Source: CAYJBH01 sp964368815
Lineage (GTDB): Bacteria > Bacillota > Clostridia > Oscillospirales > Ruminococcaceae
DNA: 64,000 bases
Reading direction: 5' to 3'
Assembly: GCA_964368815.1 (NCBI GenBank)
Contig: CAYJDA010000003.1
Span: forward strand, 74,570 to 138,569
In this document: piece after piece, positions 18,405 to 26,955 of the stretch
Position numbering within the stretch: the stretch's first letter is position 1
Layout: every line of letters starts with the position of its first letter
Made by a program: the position numbers and the translations under genes
Notes under the pieces: generated by a model
Databases searched by the model: none
Seen by the model: only the letters and a program-made list of their open reading frames with translations
Told to the model about the DNA's origin: nothing

Positions 18405-18846
18405 AAATAACCTCCGTATCAACTCCAACAACTGCTTTAACTGCTTCATCAGCAATCACCTTGTCCTCATCATTTATTCCGGAAATTGTAACATTTGAAA
18501 TGTTAATCCCCGTTTCATCATCAAGAAACTCTATATCAACAGAATCAAAATTAATATTTTGTGCATCAAATAAAACAATAATTCTATCCTCCAGCAAGAT
18601 TTCTGCTTGTTTTAATATTTCTGTGCCGCCTTGCTCAGTCATCGCTACACCGGAATCAAAGGAGTTAATTAATTGCGCAGTGTCAATTTCTTTAACCGAG
18701 TTAACTAAATTAAAGATAATAAATAGCAAAACTACCCATTTAATTACTATTGATACTCCTCCTTCAGGAAGAATTGATTCTACTACACAGATAATTATTA
18801 AAAGACTACATAAAACAACAGCGAGCTCTCTAATTGCATCAATCAC
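18397..18846 (-). CDS. spoIIIAF: Stage III sporulation protein AF
   Basis: 149 residues, two N-terminal TM helices (about 5-25 and 33-50), then a soluble domain with the EscJ-like fold expected for SpoIIIAF. I place the start at GTG 18846, giving MIDAIRELAVVL after a GGGAGGGG site and overlapping the spoIIIAE stop (GTGA). The longer frame to 18900 lies inside spoIIIAE. Component of the SpoIIIA complex in the mother-cell membrane. Confidence 0.92.
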   Translation of the reverse strand: MIDAIRELAVVLCSLLIIICVVESILPEGGVSIVIKWVVLLFIIFNLVNSVKEIDTAQLINSFDSGVAMTEQGGTEILKQAEILLEDRIIVLFDAQNINFDSVDIEFLDDETGINISNVTISGINDEDKVIADEAVKAVVGVDTEVIYE

Positions 18847-19913
18847 ACAACCCCTCCCGAAAGCATAAAAGTTAATAACGAAATTGTTATCATTAAGCAA
18901 AACAATACAATACAGGAAAAAAATATTTCCATTGCATACACCCCCGATTTTGTTAGCTTATTTACCTTTGCACAGCCGGAAACCTCTGCCATAACCGATG
19001 TTAATTCGAATAAAATTATATAAATAATGCAGTCGATAAAAAGAGGTATAAACATTATAATTACTGCAATAATGGCAGCTACACCGGCAGTTGTTTTAAT
19101 TGCTGATACTCCTCCGAGAACCATTGTTATTGCGTCCTGTACTACCGGCCCGATTATTGGAACTCCTGAACCTACAATAAATTTCCCCGTTCTTACTGCA
19201 ACACCGTCAGTTGCAGCTGAAATTAAGCTTTGCATTCCGAGAACAGCCGTAAATATTGTTGAAACTGCTATTAAAATGTATCGTGCAAAACGTCTTAACA
19301 TATCTGCTACACCGGAAAATTCTATTGTGTTCACACATAATGAGCAGCTACGTATTGCAAGGTATATCGAAGCTATCGGCAAAACTATTTCTGTTAGTAT
19401 TTCACTTAGTATAAATATTGATGCAGAAAAGAATCCTGATGCTACCGCTGCTGTGCCAGGTTGACCGGATGTTGCTAAAAGAGTAACAAATACCATTAGA
19501 AAGCTATTTAAAAAATTTTTGCAATCTATTATTGCATCAGAAAGACTTCCCTGTACCGACAAGACCGGTGCTAGCAACAACAAAAAAAACACTATATTAA
19601 TTATTGTATCTAAACTTGAACTAATCGCATTATTATTTAGTGTAATATTACGTGCTACAGATGAAAAAATCATCACAACTGTAATAGTTAAAAAAAACTT
19701 TAACGGAAATTGCAATCTTTCGGTAAAGCTATCAATTATAAGATTTAAATAATCATCAGCTCCAAGAGAAAGAAATTCGTCAATTTTAAATCCAAACTCC
19801 TGTTCAATTTCATTAACCGTATCATTACCGACCTGCTCTAAAGATTCAGAATCTGCATAACAGTTAATTGAAAATAAAATAAACATTAAAAACAGTATTA
19901 TTATTCTTTTCAT
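18843..19913 (-). CDS. spoIIIAE: Stage III sporulation protein AE
   Basis: Polytopic membrane component of the SpoIIIA complex, 356 residues. A cleavable-looking signal peptide (residues 1-20, ending NCYA) precedes a soluble stretch and seven or eight TM helices. The family signature TDGVAVRTGKFIVGSGVPIIG (about residues 234-254) is clear. ATG at 19913 follows GGGG. It overlaps spoIIIAF by four bases. Confidence 0.95.
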   Translation of the reverse strand: MKRIIILFLMFILFSINCYADSESLEQVGNDTVNEIEQEFGFKIDEFLSLGADDYLNLIIDSFTERLQFPLKFFLTITVVMIFSSVARNITLNNNAISSSLDTIINIVFFLLLLAPVLSVQGSLSDAIIDCKNFLNSFLMVFVTLLATSGQPGTAAVASGFFSASIFILSEILTEIVLPIASIYLAIRSCSLCVNTIEFSGVADMLRRFARYILIAVSTIFTAVLGMQSLISAATDGVAVRTGKFIVGSGVPIIGPVVQDAITMVLGGVSAIKTTAGVAAIIAVIIMFIPLFIDCIIYIILFELTSVMAEVSGCAKVNKLTKSGVYAMEIFFSCIVLFCLMITISLLTFMLSGGVV

Positions 19914-19916
19914 TTA

Positions 19917-20300
19917 CTACCCCAAAATAGTCATAATTTGTTCGAGCAGTTCACCTAAAAGTGGCAATGCCGAAGTAATTATTGCTACCTTTCCGGATAG
20001 TTGAACTATTCCGGACATTGAACGTTGACCTGCATCTATGCATAGTTCTGATGTTAACTGTGTAAGCACCGAAATTCCAACAGCTTTGATAATAACATCA
20101 AAATATCCATGCGAAACCAGATTGGATACACTCTGCAACGAATCTATCAACCCAATAAGTGTAGGAAGTAGTAATAATAATATTATCACTACAGCTGCTA
20201 TCGATAGCATAAATGCTATTCCGCTGTTGTATCCTCTGAGAATAATTATTAAAATAGATGAGAGAATTACAAATATAACAATTGAAAATATACTTTCCAT
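19917..20300 (-). CDS. spoIIIAD: Stage III sporulation protein AD
   Basis: 127-residue membrane protein with four predicted TM helices. The segment IKAVGISVLTQLTSELCIDAG is the SpoIIIAC/AD family hallmark. The start is two bases after the spoIIIAC stop, with no evident ribosome binding site, so it is probably coupled. Confidence 0.94.
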   Translation of the reverse strand: MESIFSIVIFVILSSILIIILRGYNSGIAFMLSIAAVVIILLLLLPTLIGLIDSLQSVSNLVSHGYFDVIIKAVGISVLTQLTSELCIDAGQRSMSGIVQLSGKVAIITSALPLLGELLEQIMTILG

Positions 20301-20302
20301 GG

Positions 20303-20497
20303 CTATAAATCAAAAAGTGTTCTAATTACATCGAACAATTCTGATACCTCGGTAAGAATCATCATTAATACTACTATTAAACCCGCTAATGTTGTCATTG
20401 TTGCTTGTTCTTCTCTTCCGCTGCGTATTAAAAGTTGATTTAAGACCGAAACAACAATACCTATTGCTGCAATCTGAAAAACTAAATTAATATCCAT
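20303..20497 (-). CDS. spoIIIAC: Stage III sporulation protein AC
   Basis: 64-residue two-helix membrane protein, normal length for SpoIIIAC. It carries IAAIGIVVSVLNQLLIRSGRE, shared with the SpoIIIAD family. ATG at 20497 has AGAGGTG five bases upstream; a GTG two codons earlier lies inside that site. Confidence 0.93.
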   Translation of the reverse strand: MDINLVFQIAAIGIVVSVLNQLLIRSGREEQATMTTLAGLIVVLMMILTEVSELFDVIRTLFDL

Positions 20498-20508
20498 TTT
20501 CACCTCTA

Positions 20509-21018
20509 TTATATTAAAATCACCGATAAAACTATCGAAGCATACAACGAAATAGCATAATATAGTCGTTGATTTTCCTTGTAAAACACATTAGCGTTTT
20601 CCATTTCGGATCTAAAAAAATTTATATAATAATCCAACCTACCACATTCTTCTTCTAAGCTTCCGATACCAATTTCAAGCAATGAATCGTAAAGCTTATC
20701 TTTTTGTACCTTACTTAATAATATATTAATAAAGGTAGCATTGTTAAGTCTTGCTGTGAGTTGCTCTTTAAATCGTGTACCTTCCAGTTTACTCAAGGTA
20801 ACATCAAAATATCTCCGTCGAATCATTTCAGCTTCATTAAAAGCTGTTAAAAGGTCACTGTGTCGAAAAAGAAAACTGTTTTTTACACTTGATAAAACTG
20901 AAATTATTTCAGATAATATTTCCACTCTATTTTTTAATCTTTCAACTGACTTGCGACCCACTAATATTCCAAAAATAATTATAATAGCAACACCGATTAA
21001 TTTAATTATCCACTCCAT
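20509..21018 (-). CDS. spoIIIAB: Stage III sporulation protein AB
   Basis: 169 residues with an N-terminal TM helix and a C-terminal TM helix flanking a helical cytoplasmic region. The region resembles type II secretion GspF-like components. An excellent AAGGAGGTG precedes ATG at 21018, which overlaps spoIIIAA by 17 bp. It has the family feature GSLEEECGRLDYYINFFRSE near residue 124. Confidence 0.93.
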   Translation of the reverse strand: MEWIIKLIGVAIIIIFGILVGRKSVERLKNRVEILSEIISVLSSVKNSFLFRHSDLLTAFNEAEMIRRRYFDVTLSKLEGTRFKEQLTARLNNATFINILLSKVQKDKLYDSLLEIGIGSLEEECGRLDYYINFFRSEMENANVFYKENQRLYYAISLYASIVLSVILI

Positions 21019-21907
21019 TTAACACCTCCTTAATTATTCCGGGTGTTTTTGAACCCTGTAAAATTGCAATATCGCTAAAGGCTTCCATTTCAAAAAGCCT
21101 TGAAAGTCCGGGACGTTTTCTCGCTCCTATTAGGTTGCTTGCGTGAGCTGTTACAACTAAATTTACACCGCTGTTTATTGCTGCTTCAACTGCAGTAGCA
21201 TCAGCTATACTTCCAATTTCGTCACATATAATAACATCCGGGGCAAGACTTTTAACAGCATTAATTATTCCTTCGGCTCTTGGAAAAGCTGAAAGAATAT
21301 CACAGCCGCTATGAAAATCGCCTACATTAGGTGCAATTTCACACCTGGTATCAATAACAGTAACCTGCCTCCCATCACAAGACAGCTGTGATGCAATACT
21401 TTTCAACAAGGTTGTTTTTCCTGTTCTAGGTGCACCGATAATTAATAACGAAAACATTTCATTATTAATTATTTTTCTCAATGATTCAATGTCGGGAAGT
21501 TTAGTGTTTTTTGCAATTCTTATATTTAGTGAAGATATATTTTTTATACCAACAATTTTATCATTCTCTATTATTGCAGTTCCGGCAACACCTACCCTGT
21601 TTCCTCCGGGCATAGTAATATAACCGTTGGCAAGCTCAGTTTGTTTTGAGTGTAGCGCCCTACCGGTTATCGACAATATAGTTTCACGCATAAGTGCATC
21701 GTCAATTATTAAGGCATTATTTATGCATTGTGTTATGGTTCCTTCAAGGGTTATATATGACATATCCAATACGGTAACAACCATTATAGGTTTATTTAAA
21801 CGTAACCGTAACTCAACCACACTGTTTTTCAGTGGTTGAGGCATTTTTGAAAGGCAACTACTTAATATCGTAGGTAAATATCGTAATACTCTATCAAATT
21901 CCAACAT
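21002..21907 (-). CDS. spoIIIAA: Stage III sporulation protein AA (secretion-type ATPase)
   Basis: AAA ATPase, the only energised subunit of the SpoIIIA channel. Walker A is GAPRTGKTTLL, followed by VTVIDTRCEIAP and Walker B VIICDEIGS; the C-terminal HASN region completes the P-loop core. ATG at 21907 has AGGA about nine bases upstream; an ATG at 21925 lacks a site. Sigma-E control is expected for this operon, but no clean sigma-E -10/-35 pair was found upstream (GTCATTAT and CGTATAGT occur at the wrong spacing). Confidence 0.95.
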   Translation of the reverse strand: MLEFDRVLRYLPTILSSCLSKMPQPLKNSVVELRLRLNKPIMVVTVLDMSYITLEGTITQCINNALIIDDALMRETILSITGRALHSKQTELANGYITMPGGNRVGVAGTAIIENDKIVGIKNISSLNIRIAKNTKLPDIESLRKIINNEMFSLLIIGAPRTGKTTLLKSIASQLSCDGRQVTVIDTRCEIAPNVGDFHSGCDILSAFPRAEGIINAVKSLAPDVIICDEIGSIADATAVEAAINSGVNLVVTAHASNLIGARKRPGLSRLFEMEAFSDIAILQGSKTPGIIKEVLNGVDN

Positions 21908-22039
21908 ATTATTTTTCCTAATCATTTCATTCTAAAATAATATATTCCATATCATCAATAATTTAGAACTATACGATGAAAATAGAACTAAAAAATAATG
22001 ACAGGAGAATAACGAAATTTTTACAAAATTATTTTCACC

Positions 22040-22068
22040 TTGAATTTTGCAAAGGCTTATGATATAAT
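22040..22068 (+). promoter_or_regulatory. Sigma-A promoter of the SGNH hydrolase gene
   Basis: TTGAAT (22040-22045) and perfect TATAAT (22063-22068) with 17-bp spacing, 31 bp upstream of the GTG start. Its presence argues against any start codon further upstream. Confidence 0.8.
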
Positions 22069-22099
22069 GAACCCGTTATATTTTCATGGAGAAACAATT

Positions 22100-23992
22100 G
22101 TGAGGAGAAAAAATAAAACAAATGTTTTTGATTCTATAAAGGAATTTTTTATTAATCTTAAAAACGAATTTATTGCATTAAGCACAGCCCAAAAAGTTGC
22201 AATTTCGGCAGTAGCCGGAGTTTTATTTGTAACAATATTGGGAGGGATAATAATAATTGTTGTATTTTCAGGAGATGCAAACGGAGATGATGAAGTAGCT
22301 TCTACATCAATCTCAGGTTCAAGCATTCAGGATACATACGACCCTACAGAATTTGCTCTGCAGGAAGATAGTCCTGCTATACTGCCCGAATCAGAGGATG
22401 CCGGAGAAGATTATTTATTAAACAGTATGTTTTTAGGTGATTCAAACACGGTAGGTTTTGCATCAAGTGGTTTGCTGCCTCTTGAAAATGTAATAGGGGT
22501 CGAGAGTATCGGAATTCAGTCTGTTGCAACCGGAAAATATGTTTATTACGCTAATAATGATTCCGCACAAACTATTCCTTATGCTGTTGCAGCGCAACAA
22601 CCTCAAATGGTTTATATGATGTACGGCACAAATAACCTTGTTGGTGTATCGCCCGACCAGTTTGTTTCAAACTATGTAAAAGCTGTTAATGCAATACTTG
22701 AGCAGTGGGAATATGGAGAGATAATTGTTGTTACCATACCTCCGATTGCACAGGTAACCGAAAATGCAAGCCTAAGTCAGACTACAATCGACCAGTTTAA
22801 CATTGCATTATTAGAAATGGCTGAAGAAAATGGTTGGAAAGTATTAAACACTGCCTCATTATTAAAGGATACCAATGGGTATATTAAATCGCAATATATA
22901 TCTGCCGATGGTATACATCTAACTTCAGCTGCACATGAAGCTATACTCAATTATGCATCAACACATGCATATGAGACCGAAGATAGAAGACCTCAACCGT
23001 TAGCAGAACAACCTGTTCGTGTAAACCCACCGGAAGAAGATGATGACAACACGTCGGAATCTTCCTCCTCAAGCGACAGTAGTAGCCAAGCTTATGGGGT
23101 TGCTTCAGCCGGAGAAATTGAAAGGCTTAAGCTTGCTGTAACTACCGGTAAAAATTTATTAGCCGAAGTTGTTGTTAGTGCCACCGGTGACGGCAGTGAC
23201 CTTTCTGAGGGAGATGCAGCTAAGGAATGGGTTACCACCGATGTATATAATACTCTTTCGACAGCAGTTACAACGGGTGAAGGGCTAATAGCGCTAACCG
23301 AGCCTTCAGCCGCCGAGGTAATCACTTCTGAGGCAACTATTAATAGTGCCATAACTAATTTAAAAAATAATATTAAAACAGGAGTGGATAAAACACCTGC
23401 TCAAATAGCTCGTGAAGAATTAGTACCTTCTATCACTTCTGCAAAAACAACACTTGCTTCTGCAGTTGCAAATGATAACCCTGCAAATGTTCCTGCCGGA
23501 TCCAAGGTGGTACCGGTATCGATTTACAACGCTTTAAATAGTGCTATTGCATCGGCTGAAGCATACAACAATAATGCACTTGCAACCGAAGAAAATCTTG
23601 TTGATGCTAAGGAGGTGTTAGATGCTGCGGTAATAACCTTCAATAATTCAATAGAGAATGGTACCGGTCCAACCCAAGCAGAAAAAGATTTAGCAGAAGC
23701 AAAAGCTATTCTACAGGTATTAATTAATGACGCAAACCTTGTTGATGATAACATAACAAAAGCAGAGACTGCACCGGATACAGTTGGAACAATTTGGACA
23801 ACCCCTAGTGCATTCTCAGCACTTGAAACAGCTATTAGCAAAGCAAATACCGTTATGACATCAGCCACCTCTGCAAATGAAGTTAATCAAGAAATAGCTT
23901 CTCTTACTAATTCCATTAACTCCTTTAAATCTTCGCTTTTAACAGTTGAAGAACCGGATGATTCTTCTATTAGCCAGGATGATTCTGTATAG
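22100..23992 (+). CDS. Membrane-anchored SGNH/GDSL hydrolase with C-terminal FIVAR-like repeats
   Basis: 630-residue surface protein. A short basic N-terminus and a TM helix (about 33-57) anchor it. An SGNH hydrolase domain (about 105-290) follows, with FLGDSN (Ser115), YGTNN (Asn178) and DGIHL (Asp270, His273). This esterase/acetylhydrolase fold often acts on polysaccharide or peptidoglycan acyl groups. After an acidic, Ser-rich linker come about three helical repeats of the FIVAR type (about 340-610), possibly used for carbohydrate or surface binding. The tail is acidic with no LPXTG. GTG at 22100 follows GGAG; upstream codons lie in the promoter. Substrate is unknown. Confidence 0.82.
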   Translation: MRRKNKTNVFDSIKEFFINLKNEFIALSTAQKVAISAVAGVLFVTILGGIIIIVVFSGDANGDDEVASTSISGSSIQDTYDPTEFALQEDSPAILPESEDAGEDYLLNSMFLGDSNTVGFASSGLLPLENVIGVESIGIQSVATGKYVYYANNDSAQTIPYAVAAQQPQMVYMMYGTNNLVGVSPDQFVSNYVKAVNAILEQWEYGEIIVVTIPPIAQVTENASLSQTTIDQFNIALLEMAEENGWKVLNTASLLKDTNGYIKSQYISADGIHLTSAAHEAILNYASTHAYETEDRRPQPLAEQPVRVNPPEEDDDNTSESSSSSDSSSQAYGVASAGEIERLKLAVTTGKNLLAEVVVSATGDGSDLSEGDAAKEWVTTDVYNTLSTAVTTGEGLIALTEPSAAEVITSEATINSAITNLKNNIKTGVDKTPAQIAREELVPSITSAKTTLASAVANDNPANVPAGSKVVPVSIYNALNSAIASAEAYNNNALATEENLVDAKEVLDAAVITFNNSIENGTGPTQAEKDLAEAKAILQVLINDANLVDDNITKAETAPDTVGTIWTTPSAFSALETAISKANTVMTSATSANEVNQEIASLTNSINSFKSSLLTVEEPDDSSISQDDSV

Positions 23993-24051
23993 AAGAAATC
24001 CTCATAACCTATATACAAATAATATTTTTATTAACATATTCAATAGCTTAA

Positions 24052-24083
24052 AATATCCGTTGTTTACAATGGATATTTTTTTT
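24052..24083 (+). terminator. Rho-independent terminator after the SGNH hydrolase gene
   Basis: An 11-bp stem with one G-T pair (24052-24062 with 24067-24077), a TTTA loop and a run of eight Ts on the plus strand. It separates the hydrolase from spoIIGA. Confidence 0.85.
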
Positions 24084-24097
24084 GCATTAAACAAATA

Positions 24098-24130
24098 ATG
24101 ACATTTTTTTCTACCTGAGCTTGGTATACT
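24098..24130 (+). promoter_or_regulatory. Candidate Spo0A-type (long-spacer) promoter of spoIIGA
   Basis: ATGACA (24098-24103) and TATACT (24125-24130) are separated by 21 bp. The spoIIG promoter of B. subtilis is known for a similarly over-long spacer (22 bp) and needs Spo0A. No strong 0A box is visible. The -10 element ends seven bases before the spoIIGA ATG. Confidence 0.45.
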
Positions 24131-24137
24131 TTAAATC

Positions 24138-25001
24138 ATGAAAACTGTAATGTATATTGATATGTTGTTTATTCAAGGGGTATTAATTAACTATGCCCTA
24201 CTTTTATGCAGCGCAAGATTTGCCGGAATTAACGTTATTCGTTGGCGAATAATTTTATCTGCCATTTTAGGAGGAGTTTCATCATTATTAATATTTCTGC
24301 CACAGCCAAACGTTCCGGTTCAAATATTAATTAAAACAGTCGTAACAATAATTATACTTTTAACTGCATATAAAACCAATTTACGTGGCTATTATAAAGG
24401 GTTTATATGGTATGTTATTTTCAATTGTTTTCTAGCCGGACTTGTTATGTTGTTTTACTTTACAGGCGGCCAGGGGGTAATAATTAATAATTTGCAAGTA
24501 TATTTTGATATTTCTGCAATATTTTTGGTATCGGCAACGCTTGTTTTATACATATGCGCAACAGCAGTAAGAATGTTTTTAATAGTTCCTGAACAAAAAC
24601 CCACCAATATTAGTATATCTTTCAAGGATGAAACGTTTATGTTAGAGGCTTGTTATGATAATGGCTTTACAGCAAAGGATATTCTTAATAATGCGCCTCT
24701 TATACTAATAGATTATAACAGCTGTAAGTCAAAACTTCCTGAAAGAATTAGGTTGAGTTTTCTTGATTATCATACCTTGTCAATTTTGGGTCAAGGCATG
24801 TCGGTGTTACCGATTAATAGCATTGGAGGAAGCGAACTAACTTTATGTTTATATCCTACATCAGTTGAAATAAATAATAAATTAATTACAGGTGCAAAAG
24901 TTTGTCTAACAAAAAAAAGTATAGATATTAACGGAACTAGCTGCTTGCTGTCAAATGAATTCATGGAGGTTTTTAACAATGCTCAAGAAATTAAAGCTTA
25001 A
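24138..25001 (+). CDS. spoIIGA: Sigma-E processing peptidase SpoIIGA
   Basis: 287 residues: five or so N-terminal TM helices (residues 5-150) and a C-terminal aspartic-protease-like domain that cleaves pro-sigma-E. The start resembles the family (YIDMLFIQGVLINYALLL). The catalytic Asp is probably Asp174 in EACYDNGFTAKDIL; relatives normally have D-T/S-G there, so DNG is unusual. No ribosome binding site precedes ATG at 24138, and the apparent promoter would give a nearly leaderless transcript; another ATG lies at 24150. It overlaps sigE by 23 bp. Confidence 0.9.
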   Translation: MKTVMYIDMLFIQGVLINYALLLCSARFAGINVIRWRIILSAILGGVSSLLIFLPQPNVPVQILIKTVVTIIILLTAYKTNLRGYYKGFIWYVIFNCFLAGLVMLFYFTGGQGVIINNLQVYFDISAIFLVSATLVLYICATAVRMFLIVPEQKPTNISISFKDETFMLEACYDNGFTAKDILNNAPLILIDYNSCKSKLPERIRLSFLDYHTLSILGQGMSVLPINSIGGSELTLCLYPTSVEINNKLITGAKVCLTKKSIDINGTSCLLSNEFMEVFNNAQEIKA

Positions 25002-25698
25002 AATGGTTGAATTATTTAATAAAATTATTATTATCTTTCAAGCAGAGCAATATGTTTATTATATTAATGGTCCTGAACGGCTTCTCCCCCCGCTTACCGC
25101 CGATGAAGAAAAAATTGTGTTTGCAGGATTAAAAAATGGGGAACAATCAAGCCGTGAACTTTTAATTGTTCATAATTTAAGGTTAGTTGTGTATATAGCA
25201 AAAAAATTTGATCAATCGATACCCAATATTGAGGATTTAATTTCAATTGGAACTATTGGATTAATTAAAGCCGTAGGGAGTTTTAATCCCGATAAAAACA
25301 TTAAGTTTGCAACATATGCCACACGATGCATTGAAAATGAAATACTCATGTACCTTAGGAAGATAGGAAATCAAAGATATGAAACATCAATTGATGAAGC
25401 TTTAAACATAGATGCTGATGGTAATGAACTATTGCTTTGTGATGTATTGGTAACAGAACAAGATATTGTTGGTAAACAGCTGGAAACTACCGACGAAAAA
25501 AACACATTATTGCTCGCAGTTAAAAGATTACCTGAAAAGGAACGGACTATAATAGAATTAAGATTCGGTCTGTTTGGCAAGGAGGAAAAAACACAAAAAG
25601 AAGTTGCCGATACTCTTGGAATAAGTCAAAGTTACATTTCAAGATTAGAAAAGAAAATAATTAAACATCTTCGTGACGAACTTGAACAAATGGCTTGA
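24979..25698 (+). CDS. sigE: RNA polymerase sporulation sigma factor SigE (pro-form)
   Basis: Mother-cell sigma factor, 239 residues, the same length as B. subtilis pro-sigma-E. The hydrophobic/basic pro-sequence occupies about residues 1-27 and is followed by YVYYINGPERLLPPL, the expected cleavage region. Region 2 (HNLRLVVYIAKKF, FATYATRCIENEILMYLRK) and region 4 (LPEKERTIIELRFGL plus a helix-turn-helix at SQSYISRLEKK) are intact. ATG at 24979 has GGAGG nine bases upstream. No sigG gene follows, unlike the spoIIG locus of many Clostridia. Confidence 0.96.
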   Translation: MLKKLKLKMVELFNKIIIIFQAEQYVYYINGPERLLPPLTADEEKIVFAGLKNGEQSSRELLIVHNLRLVVYIAKKFDQSIPNIEDLISIGTIGLIKAVGSFNPDKNIKFATYATRCIENEILMYLRKIGNQRYETSIDEALNIDADGNELLLCDVLVTEQDIVGKQLETTDEKNTLLLAVKRLPEKERTIIELRFGLFGKEEKTQKEVADTLGISQSYISRLEKKIIKHLRDELEQMA

Positions 25699-25723
25699 CT
25701 TTAATTGTCGGAAAGTGTACAAT
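25695..25723 (+). promoter_or_regulatory. Sigma-A promoter of the DUF1292 gene
   Basis: TTGACT (25695-25700), 17 bp, TACAAT (25718-25723). The -35 overlaps the sigE stop codon, and the start codon is 41 bp downstream. It could also drive the downstream 6S-like RNA. Confidence 0.7.
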
Positions 25724-25764
25724 ATACACATAGAAATGATACATAAAGGTTAGATGGTTTAGAA

Positions 25765-26079
25765 ATGAATGATGAGTACACTCCCGATATAATTACATTA
25801 CAGGACGATGATGGTAACGAGTTTGAATTTGAGATAATAGGACAACTTGAATTTAATGAAAATGAGTATGTAGCATTAGTTCCTTTTGATGAAGATGATG
25901 AAGAATCCGATGAAAATGAAATTGAAGATGAAACTCCATTTATTATAATGAGATCTGCTTATGATGGTGAAGAAGAGTATCTTGATATTGTGGAAAATGA
26001 AGAAGAGCTTACCGAAGTGATATCTTTATTTGAAAAATTGTTAGAAGAAAATTACGAAATTGAAGATACAATAGAATAG
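25765..26079 (+). CDS. DUF1292 acidic protein
   Basis: 104 residues, strongly acidic, matching the DUF1292 (YrzB-like) family: IITLQDDDGNEFEFEIIG near the start, then EYVALVPF and EEEYLDIVENEEE. The function of the family is unknown; in Firmicutes it commonly sits by the ruvX/yqgF region, whereas here it stands alone between sigE and a structured RNA. The ribosome binding site is weak. The ORF ends six bases before the RNA terminal stem. Confidence 0.88.
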   Translation: MNDEYTPDIITLQDDDGNEFEFEIIGQLEFNENEYVALVPFDEDDEESDENEIEDETPFIIMRSAYDGEEEYLDIVENEEELTEVISLFEKLLEENYEIEDTIE

Positions 26080-26084
26080 ATAAT

Positions 26085-26270
26085 AAACTGCTGTGCTCGA
26101 TTGGATGCATCGATTATAATCCTACAAGTTCACAAAAGGGGGCTTCGGTCAATACGTAGGTTTGCAGACCTCCCGCCTCGGCGGATGAAGGGAGCGCGAA
26201 ACGTATTGCCTGGCATACCCACCCTGCTTAACGCGGGTTGTAACTCTCGGTGTAGACGACACGGCGGTTT
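26085..26270 (+). ncRNA. ssrS: Probable 6S RNA
   Basis: About 186 nt of untranslated, locally GC-richer sequence between two genes. The ends pair (26085-26095 with 26260-26270, 11 bp including two G-U). An internal perfect 8-bp stem CAATACGT/ACGTATTG and a CGCC/GGCG hairpin fit a long rod. Length, rod shape with closing stem, and segments I associate with clostridial 6S RNA (ACAAGTTCAC, GGCATACCCACC, GGGTTGTAACTCTCGG) support 6S RNA, which mimics an open promoter and sequesters sigma-A polymerase. It is not tmRNA, SRP RNA or RNase P. A covariance search would settle it. Confidence 0.65.
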
Positions 26271-26337
26271 ATGTTTATAATTTTATTCTTGTGCAATAAT
26301 ATATATGTTAAAGTATATTTTGCATGAGGATTTTTTT

Positions 26338-26889
26338 ATGAAACTAATTATCGGAGAAAAGTTTCCCAATTTTGAATTTGATACTCCTATTTGCTCAGGA
26401 AACAAGTTGTATAATGTTATTGCAAATAAGCCTGCAACAATTATTTTCTTTCGCGATAGCGGTTGCTTATTTACTGCATATTACATCGAAAAGCTAAAAA
26501 GGAATTATAACAGATTTGAAGATAGTAACCGTGCAATAATCTGCATTGTTCAAGGAACGCCTTCTGAATTCTATGGTTATAAAAACATACCCTTTCCAAT
26601 AGTATGTGATGCAGAATCGGTTTTATATAATACCTTTGAACTGCCAAAAGTAACCTTTCCCCTATCACTTTTATCGGTAGAAGCACTTAGAATTATTGAT
26701 CAAGCAAAAAAACATAATATACCGTTTGAGTATTCACTAAAGAACAACGGTCAACTTCCTGTTATCGTGTTAACACATGCAGATAAAACCATAGATTATA
26801 TTCATCGTTCTCAAAGTATTACTGATATACCGGATATACTTGAACTACTTGGTGCAAATAATAAAAACAAAACATATGCAAACTATTGA
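26338..26889 (+). CDS. Peroxiredoxin-like thioredoxin-fold protein
   Basis: 183 residues with an AhpC/TSA-like fold: an N-terminal strand region with GEKFPNFEFDTP, then ATIIFFRDSGCLFTAYYIEKL. A single Cys (about residue 41) sits where the peroxidatic Cys is expected, but the usual PxxxTxxC is not present. A resolving Cys is not obvious. The C-terminal region is thioredoxin-like (QLPVIVLTHADKTIDYIH). ATG at 26338 has GAGG eight bases upstream. Next to NADH oxidase, a role in peroxide or redox handling is plausible but inferred. Confidence 0.65.
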   Translation: MKLIIGEKFPNFEFDTPICSGNKLYNVIANKPATIIFFRDSGCLFTAYYIEKLKRNYNRFEDSNRAIICIVQGTPSEFYGYKNIPFPIVCDAESVLYNTFELPKVTFPLSLLSVEALRIIDQAKKHNIPFEYSLKNNGQLPVIVLTHADKTIDYIHRSQSITDIPDILELLGANNKNKTYANY

Positions 26890-26914
26890 CATTAAAATAA
26901 TATTAATATATATT
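26886..26914 (+). promoter_or_regulatory. Sigma-A promoter of the NADH oxidase gene
   Basis: TTGACA (26886-26891), 17 bp, TATATT (26909-26914), 41 bp before the start codon. The -35 overlaps the stop codon of the peroxiredoxin-like gene. Confidence 0.75.
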
Positions 26915-26955
26915 TAAACTAGTAAGCTTTTGAATAACAAAATGAGGATATAATA

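Noticed and set aside
21926..22039. Sigma-E promoter for spoIIIA
   Set aside because: GTCATTAT and CGTATAGT exist, but with a 19-bp spacer instead of about 14, so no site was reported.
26085..26270. tmRNA or SRP RNA
   Set aside because: No tRNA-like ends or tag reading frame, and no SRP GNAR-type apical loop; 6S RNA fits better.
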